Positions 43,963-54,125 are shown, counted from the stretch's first letter. The stretch: DNA of 64,000 nt from Limnohabitans sp. Jir72 (GCF_003063575.1 NZ_NESC01000007.1:124001-188000), one strand, 5' to 3'. The notes: generated by a model from the sequence alone, not told the origin. Translations and numbers: made by a program.

Positions 43963-44796
43963 TCAGACCAAGGGCACTGTCAGTTGCCGAATCACCGCAG
44001 CGGTGTCTGGGCGCACACCCCGCCACCACTCAAAGGCTTCGGCCGCTTGCTCGGCCAACATGCCCACACCATCGGCCAAGCGCGTAACACCTGCTTCTTG
44101 TGCCAGTTTCAGGAAAGGCGTCAGGCCTTTGCCGTAGGCCAGTTCGTAGGCCAGACACCCTGGCGCAAAGGCCGATGCGCCCAATGGCGGCAATTGCGCT
44201 GTCAGGCTGGCCGATGTGGCGTTGAACACCACATCAAACGACCGTGCCCGCAGATCGGCGTAACCCACCCCGTGCACAGGCACAGCGCCGCTTTGATGCT
44301 TGCAGGCCAATTGAGCCAACTCCTCGGCCTTGGCCACCGTTCGGTTAACGATGACCACCTCGGCAGGCCCCTGGGCCAGAATGGGCAACAAGGCACCACG
44401 CGTGGCCCCGCCTGCACCCAAAATCAAAACCCTGCGGCCCTGAAGCGGACATTGCAGGTTGTGCACCACATCGCGCACCAAACCCAGGCCATCGAAGTTT
44501 TCAGCGTAGACCTTGTCCCCCTCAAACTTCATCGCGTTCACCGCCCCAGCCATCTGCGCACTGGGTGCCAGATCGGTCGCATAAGCAAAAGCGTCCAGCT
44601 TGAAAGGTGCCGTCACATTCATGCCCAGGCCACCGGCTGCCCGAAACGCATCTACCGTCTGTGCAAACTCACCCAAGGGGCTGAGCACCTTGGTGTAATC
44701 CAAGTCCTGCCCAGTCACCTGGGCAAAAGCGGTGTGGATGAGCGGCGATTTGCTCTGCTCGATGGGGTTGCCGATCACGGCGTAATGGTCTGTCAT
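43963..44796 (-). CDS. aroE: Shikimate dehydrogenase AroE
   Basis: 277-residue enzyme that reduces 3-dehydroshikimate to shikimate with NADPH. It has the canonical substrate motif SKSPLIH near residue 15, the catalytic lysine in NVTAPFK (near residue 65) and Asp in ENFDGLG. The NADP fold is GAGGATRG with NRT for the phosphate. It is much closer to biosynthetic AroE than the 10887 product. It stands alone on the minus strand and is divergent from the hydrolase gene at 44971 across a palindromic region. Confidence 0.92.
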   Translation of the reverse strand: MTDHYAVIGNPIEQSKSPLIHTAFAQVTGQDLDYTKVLSPLGEFAQTVDAFRAAGGLGMNVTAPFKLDAFAYATDLAPSAQMAGAVNAMKFEGDKVYAENFDGLGLVRDVVHNLQCPLQGRRVLILGAGGATRGALLPILAQGPAEVVIVNRTVAKAEELAQLACKHQSGAVPVHGVGYADLRARSFDVVFNATSASLTAQLPPLGASAFAPGCLAYELAYGKGLTPFLKLAQEAGVTRLADGVGMLAEQAAEAFEWWRGVRPDTAAVIRQLTVPLV

Positions 44797-44890
44797 GAGG
44801 AAATTCCAACGGTCAAGTTGCTCATCTTATCGCTGAGAGCGATGCAAACAGCTGACACATGATCGCAATTTTTCTGGGCCGCATCATGCT

Positions 44891-44920
44891 TGTCAGCGCG
44901 CTGACACCCTGGTGTCAGCG
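44891..44920. promoter_or_regulatory. Palindromic operator in the aroE/hydrolase divergent promoter
   Basis: TGTCAGCGCGCTGACA (44891-44906) is a perfect 16-bp palindrome. A further half TGTCAGCG lies at 44913-44920 and the reverse half GCTGACA at 44851-44857. This cluster of half-sites in the 174-bp divergent gap is a strong operator candidate. The regulator is not identified. Confidence 0.65.
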
Positions 44921-44970
44921 CCGCAGCGCCATATGCTCTAGATTGCGTCCTTCCCTTCAGGAGACACCAC

Positions 44971-46035
44971 ATGAACATCATCCACACGCTCGGGCGCAGT
45001 CTGTTGGCACTGGCCCTGTGCATGGGCTTGAGCGCAACAGCACAAGAAACCCCGCAAAGCGGCAGCTGGATCGTCAAGGACTTCAAGTTCCACACCGGCG
45101 AGGTGCTGCCCGAGTTGCGTTTGAACTACACCACGCTGGGTGATCCCAAAAACGAAGCCGTGCTGATCTTGCACGGCACCACTGGCTCTGGCGCAGGCAT
45201 GCTGGGTGCCAATTTTGGCGGTGAGTTGTTTGGCCCGGGCCAGATTCTGGATGCCAAACGCTACTTCGTGATCCTTCCGGACGCCATTGGCACGGGCAAA
45301 TCCAGCAAGCCCTCTGACGGTCTGCGTGCCAAGTTCCCGGCTTACAACTACACCGACATGGTCTCGGCCCAACACCGCTTGGTCAAGGAACATTTAGGCA
45401 TCCGCCATTTGCGCCTGGTGCTGGGCAACTCCATGGGCGGCATGCAGACCTGGATGTGGGCCATGAACTACCCCGACATGATGGACATTGCGGTGCCGAT
45501 GGCCTCCCTGCCCTCGGCCATGTCGGGCCGCAACTGGATGCTGCGCCGCATGCTGACCGAGTCGATCCGCAAAGATCCGCTGTGGATGGGCGGCAACTAC
45601 AAAGAGCAGCCACCGAGCTGGCAATTCGCTTCGGTGTTCTATTCGACCGCCACCAGCGGCGGCAACCAAGGCCTGCAAAAAATAGCGCCCAGCAGCGACA
45701 AGGGCGATGCCCTGCTCAAGCAACGCCTAACACCGCCTTTGGCAGGCGATGCCAACGACCACCTCTTGCAGTGGGAATCGTCCAAAGACTACGACCCCTC
45801 AGCGGGGCTGGAAAAAATCAAGGCCGCCGTCTTGGTGATCAACTCGGCCGATGACGAACGCAACCCGCCCGAGCTGGGTGTCCTGGAAAAAGCTTTGCCA
45901 CGCATCCAAAATGCCAAGACCCTGATCATTCCTGGCAGCCCGGAGACCTTCGGGCACGGCACCACCGGCAACGCACGCTTTTGGAAAAAAGAAGTGGGTG
46001 AACTGCTCCAAACGGCCCCTCGACTCACACGCTGA
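44971..46035 (+). CDS. Exported alpha/beta hydrolase (homoserine O-acetyltransferase-like fold)
   Basis: 354-residue protein with a signal peptide (MNIIHTLGRSLLALALCMGLSATAQ), so periplasmic. The fold opens LPELRLNYTTLGDPKNEAVLILHGT, the nucleophile serine is in LGNSMGGMQTWMW (near residue 154), the acid in INSADDERNP and the histidine in GHGTTGN near the C-terminus. This resembles MetX, but export excludes a cytoplasmic biosynthetic role. It likely hydrolyses an ester outside the cytoplasm, possibly releasing an aromatic acid. Confidence 0.87.
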   Translation: MNIIHTLGRSLLALALCMGLSATAQETPQSGSWIVKDFKFHTGEVLPELRLNYTTLGDPKNEAVLILHGTTGSGAGMLGANFGGELFGPGQILDAKRYFVILPDAIGTGKSSKPSDGLRAKFPAYNYTDMVSAQHRLVKEHLGIRHLRLVLGNSMGGMQTWMWAMNYPDMMDIAVPMASLPSAMSGRNWMLRRMLTESIRKDPLWMGGNYKEQPPSWQFASVFYSTATSGGNQGLQKIAPSSDKGDALLKQRLTPPLAGDANDHLLQWESSKDYDPSAGLEKIKAAVLVINSADDERNPPELGVLEKALPRIQNAKTLIIPGSPETFGHGTTGNARFWKKEVGELLQTAPRLTR

Positions 46036-46043
46036 GTCGAGGG
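46017..46043. terminator. Hairpin across the hydrolase stop codon
   Basis: CCCTCGACTCA / TGAGTCGAGGG, an 11-bp perfect stem with a 5-nt loop, encloses the hydrolase stop codon and lies before the convergent MFS gene end. There is no clear T-run. Confidence 0.55.
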
Positions 46044-46055
46044 TCAAAGCGCATC

Positions 46056-47237
46056 TCAATGCCGCCCAACCAAGCGGCTCACAAAATAGCCCAACACCGC
46101 AACACCCGCTGCAGCCAGGCTGAAGGAGTAAGGCAGCCATTGGCGGTCTACGCTTTCAGCCACCAGCAAAACCCCGCTGGACTGACCAAAGAACAACAAA
46201 CAGGCAAACAAGGTCACAGCCGTGCCGCGTGAGGTGGGTGCCATTTGTGTGGCCTGGGTCTGCAGCGTGTTGTGCAGCATGTAAAAACCGAAGCCTGTGG
46301 CAAAACAGCTCAGCATGCCCAGCACAGGCTCGTGCGACCAAGCCAGCACCAACAAGCCCAGCACGATGCACGACGCACCGGTGCGGACCAGCCCTCGCTC
46401 GCCCCCGAGCCAGCCCAACCAGCGGCGCGCCAACTGGCTGTAGAGCAAGCCGCCCACACCGTAGAGCATCATCACCGAGCCTGCAAACACCACGCTCATG
46501 TCGAACTGCTGGTGCAAGTGGGTCGGAATGAAGGCCATGGAGCCAAATACCAAAGCGCCTTCGATGGCTGTCACGGTGAGCACTTGGCGCACACGCCGGA
46601 TGCGCAGCATTTGGAAGGAGTTGGAAAAATAAGCCGCAAAGCTGGAGGTCTCTTGCGCCGTCTGGCCCTTGGGCATGCTGCGCAACTTGCGCCACAACAT
46701 CAAGGCCGCCACCGAAAACAAAGCCGACACCACCGCAAAAGCAGCACGCCAGCCCAGATGTTCAGCCGCAAAACCACCAAACCACAAGCCGACCATCATG
46801 CCGCTGACGGTGTAGCCCATCAGCTTGGCCAGGGTTTCCTGACGCCGGTCATAGGCCACCTGATCGCCAATCCACGCCATGGACAAGGGGATGATGCCCG
46901 CCGCTGCGGCCCCCATGAAAGCGCGCATCACCACCAACAGCCTGAGGTCTGACGACAAGCTGGTGATGGCGCTGAACACCGCACAAGCCAGCGCCGCCAA
47001 AGAGATCACGCGCAACTTGCCAAAGCGATCTCCCAGCGGGCCGTAAAACAATTGCAGCACACCATAAGCCACGGCAAAAGCCGAGACCACCAGCGAAGCC
47101 TCCCCTGTGGTCACATGGAACTCCTGCCCCAACACCACCAGCATCGGGTCACACATGCGCATGGAGGCCATGCTGGCAAAGCCCGCCAGGCCCATCACGC
47201 GCAAGCTGTTGCGTTCAGCAATCGTTGTGGTGCTCAT
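46056..47237 (-). CDS. MFS transporter, likely aromatic-acid pathway
   Basis: 393-residue major facilitator with 12 hydrophobic segments. MFS motif A-like GPLGDRFGKLRVI is near residue 63. I choose MSTTTIAERN at 47237 because it overlaps the ligC stop (ATGA); a longer frame to 47285 is rejected. The last gene of the lig operon, it most likely imports protocatechuate or a relative, or exports a by-product. The direction is not shown by sequence. Confidence 0.87.
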   Translation of the reverse strand: MSTTTIAERNSLRVMGLAGFASMASMRMCDPMLVVLGQEFHVTTGEASLVVSAFAVAYGVLQLFYGPLGDRFGKLRVISLAALACAVFSAITSLSSDLRLLVVMRAFMGAAAAGIIPLSMAWIGDQVAYDRRQETLAKLMGYTVSGMMVGLWFGGFAAEHLGWRAAFAVVSALFSVAALMLWRKLRSMPKGQTAQETSSFAAYFSNSFQMLRIRRVRQVLTVTAIEGALVFGSMAFIPTHLHQQFDMSVVFAGSVMMLYGVGGLLYSQLARRWLGWLGGERGLVRTGASCIVLGLLVLAWSHEPVLGMLSCFATGFGFYMLHNTLQTQATQMAPTSRGTAVTLFACLLFFGQSSGVLLVAESVDRQWLPYSFSLAAAGVAVLGYFVSRLVGRH

Positions 47238-48196
47238 CAATTGCCCAGCAATTGCTGCTCCAAATCGTGCAGCACCTCGTAGCAAGGCAACACTTGGGCA
47301 ATTGAGCTGTTGGGCTCGCGGCCTTCCTGGATCGCGGCGAAGAATTCGCGGTCTTGCAGTTCGATGCCGTTCATGGACACCGCCACTTTGGACACGTCAA
47401 TCTGCTGTTCCTTGCCCGTGAACAGGTCGTCATAACGGGCCAAGTAGGTGCCGGTGTCGCCGATGTAGCGGAAGTAGGTGCCCAGAGGGCCGTCGTTGTT
47501 GAAGCTGAGCGACAAAGTGCAGATCGCACCGTTGGCGGCTTGGAGCTGGATGCTCATATCCATGGCGATGCCCAGCGCGGGGTGGATCGGCCCTTGCACC
47601 GCATTGGCTTTGACGATGGGGCTGCCGCACTGGTAGGCGAACAGGTCCACGGTGTGGGCGGCGTGGTGCCACAGCAGGTGGTCGGTCCAGCTGCGTGCCT
47701 GGCCCAGCGCGTTCATATTGGTGCGGCGGAAGAAGTAGGTCTGCACATCCATCTGCTGGATGTTGAACTCACCGGCCTTGATCTTGTTGTTCACCCACTG
47801 GTGGCTGGGGTTGAAACGGCGGGTGTGGCCCACCATGGCCACCAAGCCCGTTTCCTTCTGCACCCGCAGGACTTCCTGGCCTTCTTTGTACACATCGCAC
47901 AGCGGAATTTCCACCTGAACGTGCTTGCCTGCTTTCAGACAAGCCAGGGTTTGGCTGGCGTGCATCTGGGTGGGTGTGCACAAGATGACGGCGTCGACTT
48001 CTTTCAAAGCCAAAGACTCGTTCAGGTCGGTGGTCACGTGACCGATGCCGTATTGGGCCGCGGTAACTTTGGTTTTTTCGAGGTCACGGCTGATCAGCGA
48101 GACGACTTCGACGCCGTCGATGTTTTGGATGCCGTCCAAGTGTTTGATGCCGAAGGCGCCAGCGCCCGCCAGGGCGACTTTGATGGTTTTGCTCAT
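47237..48196 (-). CDS. ligC: 4-carboxy-2-hydroxymuconate-6-semialdehyde dehydrogenase LigC/PmdC
   Basis: 319-residue Gfo/Idh/MocA-type NAD(P) enzyme that oxidises the ring-cleavage product (hemiacetal form) to 2-pyrone-4,6-dicarboxylate. N-terminal Rossmann VALAGAGAFGIKHLDGI, the family motif in HVQVEIPL and conserved MVGHTRRFNPSHQWV and WHHAAHTVDLF are seen. The start at 48196 lies 7 nt after GGAG; the ATG 12 nt earlier overlaps that site. Position after ligAB fixes the assignment. Confidence 0.93.
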   Translation of the reverse strand: MSKTIKVALAGAGAFGIKHLDGIQNIDGVEVVSLISRDLEKTKVTAAQYGIGHVTTDLNESLALKEVDAVILCTPTQMHASQTLACLKAGKHVQVEIPLCDVYKEGQEVLRVQKETGLVAMVGHTRRFNPSHQWVNNKIKAGEFNIQQMDVQTYFFRRTNMNALGQARSWTDHLLWHHAAHTVDLFAYQCGSPIVKANAVQGPIHPALGIAMDMSIQLQAANGAICTLSLSFNNDGPLGTYFRYIGDTGTYLARYDDLFTGKEQQIDVSKVAVSMNGIELQDREFFAAIQEGREPNSSIAQVLPCYEVLHDLEQQLLGN

Positions 48197-48266
48197 GTTG
48201 TTCTCCAAAAGGTTGAATAGATTGTGATGTCAAACCGAGGGCGTTTGGCCAAGTGCCTCGGTACAC

Positions 48267-48520
48267 CCACCATCGCCCACGGGGTGGGCTCCTACAGGGA
48301 GCCGCCCTGTCTTTGCACAAACCCACCCCATAGGCGATGGCGGGCGTTGCTCCGACTTTGTACAAACCCACCCCATAGGCGATGGCGGGCATTGCTCCGA
48401 CTTTGTACAAAACCACCCCATAGGCGATGGCGGGCGTTGCTCCGTCTTTGTACAAACCCACCCCATAGGCTATGGCGGGCGTTGCTCCGGCTTTGTAGGA
48501 GCCCACCCCTGTGGGCGATT
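48267..48520. repeat. 45-bp tandem array derived from family-B intergenic repeat
   Basis: Between ligB and ligC, units starting CTTTGTACAAACCCACCCC begin at 48311, 48356, 48401, 48446 and, partial, 48491, an exact 45-bp period with a few substitutions. The array is flanked by forward and inverted family-B elements (core ATCGCCCACGGGGTGGGCTC at 48271 and the opposite arm at 48495-48520). Since the period is a multiple of three, it creates false repetitive reading frames. No unique spacers, so it is not a CRISPR array. Confidence 0.85.
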
Positions 48521-48575
48521 GACCGCACGCCCGGCCCATGGCCAGAAAACTGCTGCGTCAGACCCGCCAGGCGCA

Positions 48576-49505
<930 letters not shown>

Positions 49506-49943
49506 TTAAGGTTTTTTGCCTGCGGCGCCTTGGGGCTGGTTCTGTGCTTGGGCGCTGCCGTTTTCGCCAATGTAGCGATTGCCTTGCACGCTGCGGCCGC
49601 CAGCGATCATCATGTTGCGGTATTCCTCTTCGGTCATACCGGTCATGGAGCCCGCCATTTGCTGGAAGCTCTTGCCATCGGTGGCACCGATCTTGGCCAA
49701 AAAGTAAATGTTGCCGCCGGTGCGCATGCACCAGTTCAAGTCTCGCGCCAACACGGCCTGCTTTTGCTCTTCGGTCATCTGCCACTCGTCCAGATAGGCG
49801 CGTTCATCGGCCTTGAAGCGCTCACGGTTTTCAGCCTTCATGAGCGACATGCAAAACTGGTTGATCCAGTAGCCTTTGCGCGATTGCTCCGCGTCAAAAA
49901 TGATGGTGCCGGGTACGTCGGTGTAGGGTTTGTCTAATGCCAT
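49506..49943 (-). CDS. ligA: Protocatechuate 4,5-dioxygenase alpha subunit LigA/PmdA
   Basis: 145-residue small subunit that covers the LigB active site. Family sequence includes YTDVPGTIIFDAEQSRKGYWINQFCMSLMKAENR, LARDLNWCMRTGGNIYFLAKIGATDGKSF and MTGMTEEEY. Start at 49943 (MALDKPYTD) follows GAAAGG; the upstream in-frame extension is the family-B repeat and is not coding. Forms the heterotetramer with LigB. Confidence 0.95.
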   Translation of the reverse strand: MALDKPYTDVPGTIIFDAEQSRKGYWINQFCMSLMKAENRERFKADERAYLDEWQMTEEQKQAVLARDLNWCMRTGGNIYFLAKIGATDGKSFQQMAGSMTGMTEEEYRNMMIAGGRSVQGNRYIGENGSAQAQNQPQGAAGKKP

Positions 49944-49974
49944 GTTGAACCTTTCAGGTCGATGGTGATTGCTG

Positions 49975-50047
49975 CAGGAGCCCACCCCCGTGGGCGATGG
50001 TTTGTGGACCCTCAACGGTCTCATCGCCCACGGGGTGGGCTCCTACA
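49975..50047. repeat. Family-B inverted repeat between ligI and ligA
   Basis: Arms CAGGAGCCCACCCCCGTGGG (from 49975) and its complement ending GGGGTGGGCTCCTAC (50022-50045) flank a 22-nt loop. In the mRNA this would form a long hairpin between ligI and ligA and may adjust stability of the dioxygenase message. Confidence 0.8.
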
Positions 50048-50054
50048 AGGACGT

Positions 50055-50972
50055 TTACGCCTGCTCTTCAGGCCAGTACAAGCGCATCGGGTTGTCGACC
50101 AGCAGTTTCTTTTGCAACTCGGCAGTCGGCGCGATGTGCGGGATGAAGTCCACCAAGAGGCCGTCATCGGGCATGTGGTCTTTCAGGTTGGGGTGCGGCC
50201 AGTCGGTGCCCCAGAGCACGCGATCGGGGAACTCCTCGACAATGCGTTTGGCAAACGGGATCACGTCTTGGTAGGCATTTTGCTCACCGCTCAAGGCCTT
50301 GGGGCCAGTGACCGACAAACGCTCGGGGCAAGACACTTTGCTCCACACGTTTTGGTGCTCGCGCATGAACTTTTGGAACAGCGCAAACTGCGGGCCGTCC
50401 ACCGGCAGCGACACATCGGGGCGGCCCATGTGGTCCACCACCACGGTGGTGGGCAGCGCGGTGAAAAAGTCCCACAGCTCGGGCAGGTCCACCGCTTCAA
50501 AGTAGATGACCACGTGCCAGCCCCACTTGGCGATGCGGCTCGCAATCTCCATCAGCTCGTCCTTGGGCGTGAAGTCCACCAGACGCTTGACGAAGTTGAA
50601 ACGCACACCGCGCACACCGGCGTCGTGCATGGCTTGCAGCTCGGCATCGCTCACGCTGCGCTTGACCGTGGCCACGCCACGCGCCTTGCCGCCCGAGTTG
50701 ACCAGCGCATCGACCATGGCGCGGTTGTCGGCGCCGTGGCAAGTGGCTTGCACCACCACGTTGCGAGCAAAGCCCAGGTGGTCGCGCAATGCGTAGAGCT
50801 GGTGCTTGGAAGCATCGCAAGGCGTGTACTTGCGCTCAGGCGCATAAGGGAACTCGGCACCGGGGCCAAACACGTGGCAGTGGGCATCCACCGCGCCAGC
50901 GGGCACCTGAAAGCGGGGTTTGCTGGGGCCGGTGTACCAGTCCAGCCAGCCGGGGGTTTTTTCAAATTGCAT
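50055..50972 (-). CDS. ligI: 2-pyrone-4,6-dicarboxylate hydrolase LigI/PmdD
   Basis: 305-residue amidohydrolase-superfamily enzyme that opens the pyrone ring to 4-oxalomesaconate. VDAHCHVFGPG (about 28-38) holds the first His pair, ATCHGADNRAMVDAL, GVRFNFVKR, VVVDHMGRPD and the last Asp in LWGTDWPHPN are typical. It follows the TctC gene and precedes ligA in the operon. Confidence 0.94.
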   Translation of the reverse strand: MQFEKTPGWLDWYTGPSKPRFQVPAGAVDAHCHVFGPGAEFPYAPERKYTPCDASKHQLYALRDHLGFARNVVVQATCHGADNRAMVDALVNSGGKARGVATVKRSVSDAELQAMHDAGVRGVRFNFVKRLVDFTPKDELMEIASRIAKWGWHVVIYFEAVDLPELWDFFTALPTTVVVDHMGRPDVSLPVDGPQFALFQKFMREHQNVWSKVSCPERLSVTGPKALSGEQNAYQDVIPFAKRIVEEFPDRVLWGTDWPHPNLKDHMPDDGLLVDFIPHIAPTAELQKKLLVDNPMRLYWPEEQA

Positions 50973-51000
50973 GGTCGTTTCTCTCTTTGAATCTCTGGAA

Positions 51001-51966
51001 TCAATCGGGTTTGATGTTGGCCTCGCGCACCAGCTTGTCGTAGCGCACGCGCTCAGAGCGGATGAGTTGCGTGAACATGTCGGCGCTGCCGGGCACGACT
51101 TCGCCGCCCACGGCGCTCATGCGCTCACGCACCTCTTTGGTCTGCAGGGCTTTTTGCACCTCGGCATGCAGCTTGGCCACGATGGGCTTGGGTGTGGCCG
51201 CTGGGGCCACCAGGCCGTACCAGACCGAAGCTTCAAAACCGGGAAAGCCCGATTCGGACATGGTCGGCACATCCGGGAAGTTGGCGCTGCGGTTGGGGCT
51301 GAGCACACCCAACACCTTGAGCTTGCCGCTGCGCACATGGGGCAGCACTTCCAGCGCATTGACCGCCACCAGCGGCAACTGCCCGCCGATGGTGTCGGTG
51401 ATCGCGGGCGAGCCGCCCCGGTAAGGGATGTGCTGCAAATCGATGCCCGCGGCACGGGCAAACAACTCGATGGCCATGTGCGGCGTCGAGCCGTTGCCCG
51501 GTGTGCCATAGGCGATGCTGTTGGGCTTGCCCTTGGCCGCTTCAATCAGTTGCTTGACGTTGGCAAACGGCGCATTGGCATTGGCCGCAATGACCACCGG
51601 CACACGGCCGATCAGCGAAACAGCCACCAGGTCTTTCTCGGCATCAAAGGGCTGAGGCTGGTACAGCGACATGTTGGCCGCCAGCGCGTTGGCCGCCATC
51701 ATCAGCGTGTAGCCATCGGGCTCGGCCGTGATCACCGATTTGACGGCGATGTTGGTGCCAGCGCCGGGCTTGTTCTCGACGATGAAGGCCTGCCCCAAGC
51801 TGGTCTGCAGACTCTGGCCGATGGTGCGCGCCACCACGTCCACCGCGCCACCGGCGGCATAACCCACCACGATCTTGACCGGCTTGCTGGGGTAGTTTTG
51901 GGCCAAAGCCGAAACGCACAATCCCAGCGTACCGATCAAAAGCGCCAAGTGTTTGCGAATCGTCAT
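51001..51966 (-). CDS. Tripartite tricarboxylate transporter receptor (TctC/Bug family)
   Basis: 321-residue periplasmic binding protein with signal peptide (HLALLIGTLGLCVSALAQ). Bug family features are NYPSKPVKIVVGYAAGGAVDVVAR (about 23-46), VENKPGAGTNIA and IAYGTPGNGSTPHMA. It sits inside the protocatechuate operon between ligK and ligI, so it may bind protocatechuate, a pyrone or a tricarboxylate intermediate. No TctA/TctB membrane genes are near, as common for Bug proteins. Confidence 0.92.
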   Translation of the reverse strand: MTIRKHLALLIGTLGLCVSALAQNYPSKPVKIVVGYAAGGAVDVVARTIGQSLQTSLGQAFIVENKPGAGTNIAVKSVITAEPDGYTLMMAANALAANMSLYQPQPFDAEKDLVAVSLIGRVPVVIAANANAPFANVKQLIEAAKGKPNSIAYGTPGNGSTPHMAIELFARAAGIDLQHIPYRGGSPAITDTIGGQLPLVAVNALEVLPHVRSGKLKVLGVLSPNRSANFPDVPTMSESGFPGFEASVWYGLVAPAATPKPIVAKLHAEVQKALQTKEVRERMSAVGGEVVPGSADMFTQLIRSERVRYDKLVREANIKPD

Positions 51967-52027
51967 GTCTTGTCTCCTGTTGGGGTAAAGCCGGGTCAGT
52001 GCAATGCACCCGTCTTAAGGTTGACGT

Positions 52028-52711
52028 TCAGTCGATGTACTTCAGACCCGCAGCCGCCAAGGGCTCGCGCATCTTGTACATGTCCAGGCCCAGCACGCCC
52101 GAGGCGAGCTTGGCGCGTTTTTCGCCTTCGTTGGCTTCGCGCGCTTGGGCGGTTTCCAGCGTCTTGGCTGCGATGGCTTGGGGCACACAGACGACGCCAT
52201 CGTCATCGGCCACGATCACGTCGCCGGGGTTGACGATCATGCCGGCACACACCACGGGGATGTTGACCGAGCCCACGGTGGCCTTGATCGTGCCCTTGCT
52301 GCTGATGGCTTTGCTCCAAACGGGAAAGCCCATCTTGGTCAGCTCTTTCACATCGCGCACACCGGCGTCGATGATCAAGGCACGTGCGCCACGGGCCATG
52401 AAAGACGTGGCCAGCAGGTCACCAAAATAGCCGTCGGTGCATTCGGCGGTGATGGCCGCGACCACGATGTCGCCGGGCTGAATCTGCTCAGCGGCCACAT
52501 GCATCATCCAGTTGTCGCCGGGGTGCAGCAGCACGGTCACAGCCGTGCCGGACACCTGCGCGCCTGCATAGATGGGGCGCATGTAAGGCTTCATCAGGCC
52601 GACACGGCCCATGGCTTCGTGCACGGTAGCCGAGCCGAGTGCCGCCAAGCCGTCGGTGGCTGCGCGGTCCGCGCGGGTCATGTTGCGGTAAACAACGCCG
52701 AGTTCGTACAT
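52028..52711 (-). CDS. ligK: 4-carboxy-4-hydroxy-2-oxoadipate aldolase LigK/PmdF
   Basis: 227-residue RraA-fold class II aldolase that splits the final pathway intermediate to pyruvate and oxaloacetate and can decarboxylate oxaloacetate. [19 protein letters not shown], the metal region [32 protein letters not shown] and [15 protein letters not shown] are diagnostic. Start at 52711 ([10 protein letters not shown]) has AGGAG upstream; the longer frame is rejected. Confidence 0.93.
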   Translation of the reverse strand: MYELGVVYRNMTRADRAATDGLAALGSATVHEAMGRVGLMKPYMRPIYAGAQVSGTAVTVLLHPGDNWMMHVAAEQIQPGDIVVAAITAECTDGYFGDLLATSFMARGARALIIDAGVRDVKELTKMGFPVWSKAISSKGTIKATVGSVNIPVVCAGMIVNPGDVIVADDDGVVCVPQAIAAKTLETAQAREANEGEKRAKLASGVLGLDMYKMREPLAAAGLKYID

Positions 52712-52782
52712 GGTTTTCTCCTGAAAGTAATTGGGTTCTGACCCCAATTGTTCTTCTTCCTATGCAAACGCTTGGGGACTTC

Positions 52783-52883
52783 GTAGGAGCCCACCCCTGT
52801 GGGCGATGGCTTGTGAACGCTTGCCGTTTGTTCAATGCACAAACATCCCATCAAACCATCGCCCACGGGGTGGGCTCCTACAA
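52783..52883. repeat. Family-B inverted repeat between ligJ and ligK
   Basis: Arms from 52783 (GTAGGAGCCCACCCCTGTGG) and 52856-52882 (complementary, ending TGGGCTCCTACAAG) are separated by about 46 nt. Same element as at 48267 and 49975. Confidence 0.8.
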
Positions 52884-52888
52884 GAAGG

Positions 52889-53935
52889 TCATTGGCCTTT
52901 GGCTTTGAGCTGATCGTCCAGACGCTTGAACACGCGGCGGGCGTTGCCCTCAAACACCATGTAACGCTCCTGCTCGTTCAGGTTGGCCGTGCCTTGCACG
53001 TAGCGCTTGGTGTCGTCAAAGTAGTGGCCGGTTTCGGGGTCGATGCCGCGCACCGCGCCGATCATCTCGGACGCGAACAAGATGTTCTTGACCGGGATCA
53101 CCTTGGTCAGCAGGTCGATGCCCGGCTGGTGGTACACGCAGGTGTCAAAGAAAATGTTGTTCAGCAGGTGCTCGGACAACAAAGGTTTTTTGAGTTCTTG
53201 CGCCAGACCGCGGAAACGGCCCCAGTGGTAAGGCACCGCGCCGCCGCCGTGCGGGATCAAGAACTTCAATGTGGGGAAGTCCTTGAACAGGTCGCTGGTC
53301 AGGCACTGCATGAAGGCGGTGGTGTCGGCGTTCAGGTAGTGCGCGCCGGTGGTGTGAAAGCAGCTGTTGCAGCTGGTGCTCACATGGATCATGGCGGGGA
53401 TGTCGTACTCGACCATCTTTTCGTAAATGGGGTACCAGGCCTTGTCGCTCAATGGCGGCGAAGTCCAGTGGCCGCCCGATGGATCGGGGTTCAGGTTGAT
53501 GCCGACGTTGCCGTACTGCTCCACGCACTTGACCAACTCGGGAATGCAAGTGGCCGGGTCCACACCGGGCGACTGGGGCAACATGGCCGCAGGCACGAAG
53601 TTATCGGGGAAGAGTTGCGCCACGCGGAAGCACAGCTCGTTGCAAATGGCCGCCCAGGTGGACGAGACATTGAAGTCGCCGATGTGGTGCGCCATGAAGC
53701 TGGCGCGGGGGCTGAAGATGGTGATGTCTGAGCCGCGCTCTTTCATCTTGGCCAGCTGGTTGGTCTCAATCGTTTCGCGCAATTCGTCGTCGCTGATTTT
53801 CAGCTCGGACACTTTGGGCATGGACGCGGGGTCTTTGATGCCCGCAATTTGCTTGTTGCGCCAGTCTTCCAGCGCCTTGGGGGCGGTGGTGTAGTGACCG
53901 TGCACGTCGATGATCAAGGGCTGGGTTTGGCTCAT
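52889..53935 (-). CDS. ligJ: 4-oxalomesaconate hydratase LigJ/PmdE
   Basis: 348-residue amidohydrolase-superfamily enzyme that hydrates 4-oxalomesaconate to 4-carboxy-4-hydroxy-2-oxoadipate. IIDVHGHYTTAPKAL (about 8-22) gives the metal His pair; ITIFSPRASFMAHHIGD, MIHVSTSC, LIPHGGGAVPYHWGRF and LFASEMIGAVRGIDPETG follow the LigJ family. First gene of the leftward lig operon, divergent from the LysR gene at 54176. Confidence 0.93.
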   Translation of the reverse strand: MSQTQPLIIDVHGHYTTAPKALEDWRNKQIAGIKDPASMPKVSELKISDDELRETIETNQLAKMKERGSDITIFSPRASFMAHHIGDFNVSSTWAAICNELCFRVAQLFPDNFVPAAMLPQSPGVDPATCIPELVKCVEQYGNVGINLNPDPSGGHWTSPPLSDKAWYPIYEKMVEYDIPAMIHVSTSCNSCFHTTGAHYLNADTTAFMQCLTSDLFKDFPTLKFLIPHGGGAVPYHWGRFRGLAQELKKPLLSEHLLNNIFFDTCVYHQPGIDLLTKVIPVKNILFASEMIGAVRGIDPETGHYFDDTKRYVQGTANLNEQERYMVFEGNARRVFKRLDDQLKAKGQ

Positions 53936-53975
53936 GTCTGTTTCCTGGGTGATGGGTCTCTTGTAGGGCGGCGTC

Positions 53976-54047
53976 TGTAGGTCGGCGGCTTCAGCCCCGA
54001 CAAGGTGCAGCTGTGACGCATGTCGGGGCTGAAGCCGCCGACCTACA
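53976..54047. repeat. Family-A inverted repeat, perfect 27-bp arms
   Basis: Arms 53976-54002 and 54021-54047 are perfect reverse complements (27/27, core GTCGGCGGCTTCAGCCCCGAC) with an 18-nt loop, in the ligJ/LysR divergent gap of 240 bp. Confidence 0.88.
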
Positions 54048-54125
54048 AGAATTCAAGCGCCGATTGTGCAGTCTGCCCCCGCCCAGGCCCAGCCTTTGCA
54101 ACATCTACCAGCTAGAACAAATTCG

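Noticed and set aside
46056..47285. Longer start for the MFS transporter at 47285
   Set aside because: The extra 16 residues are not membrane-protein-like and overlap ligC; the ATGA overlap at 47237 fits the operon.
48267..48520. Possible CRISPR array or repetitive protein gene
   Set aside because: The whole 45-bp unit repeats without unique spacers; the reverse-strand repetitive frames exist only because 45 is a multiple of three, and they run across flanking inverted repeats.
50973..51000. Missing TctA/TctB genes next to the TctC gene
   Set aside because: Bug-type receptors are commonly encoded without membrane partners in Burkholderiales, so this is not evidence of deletion.
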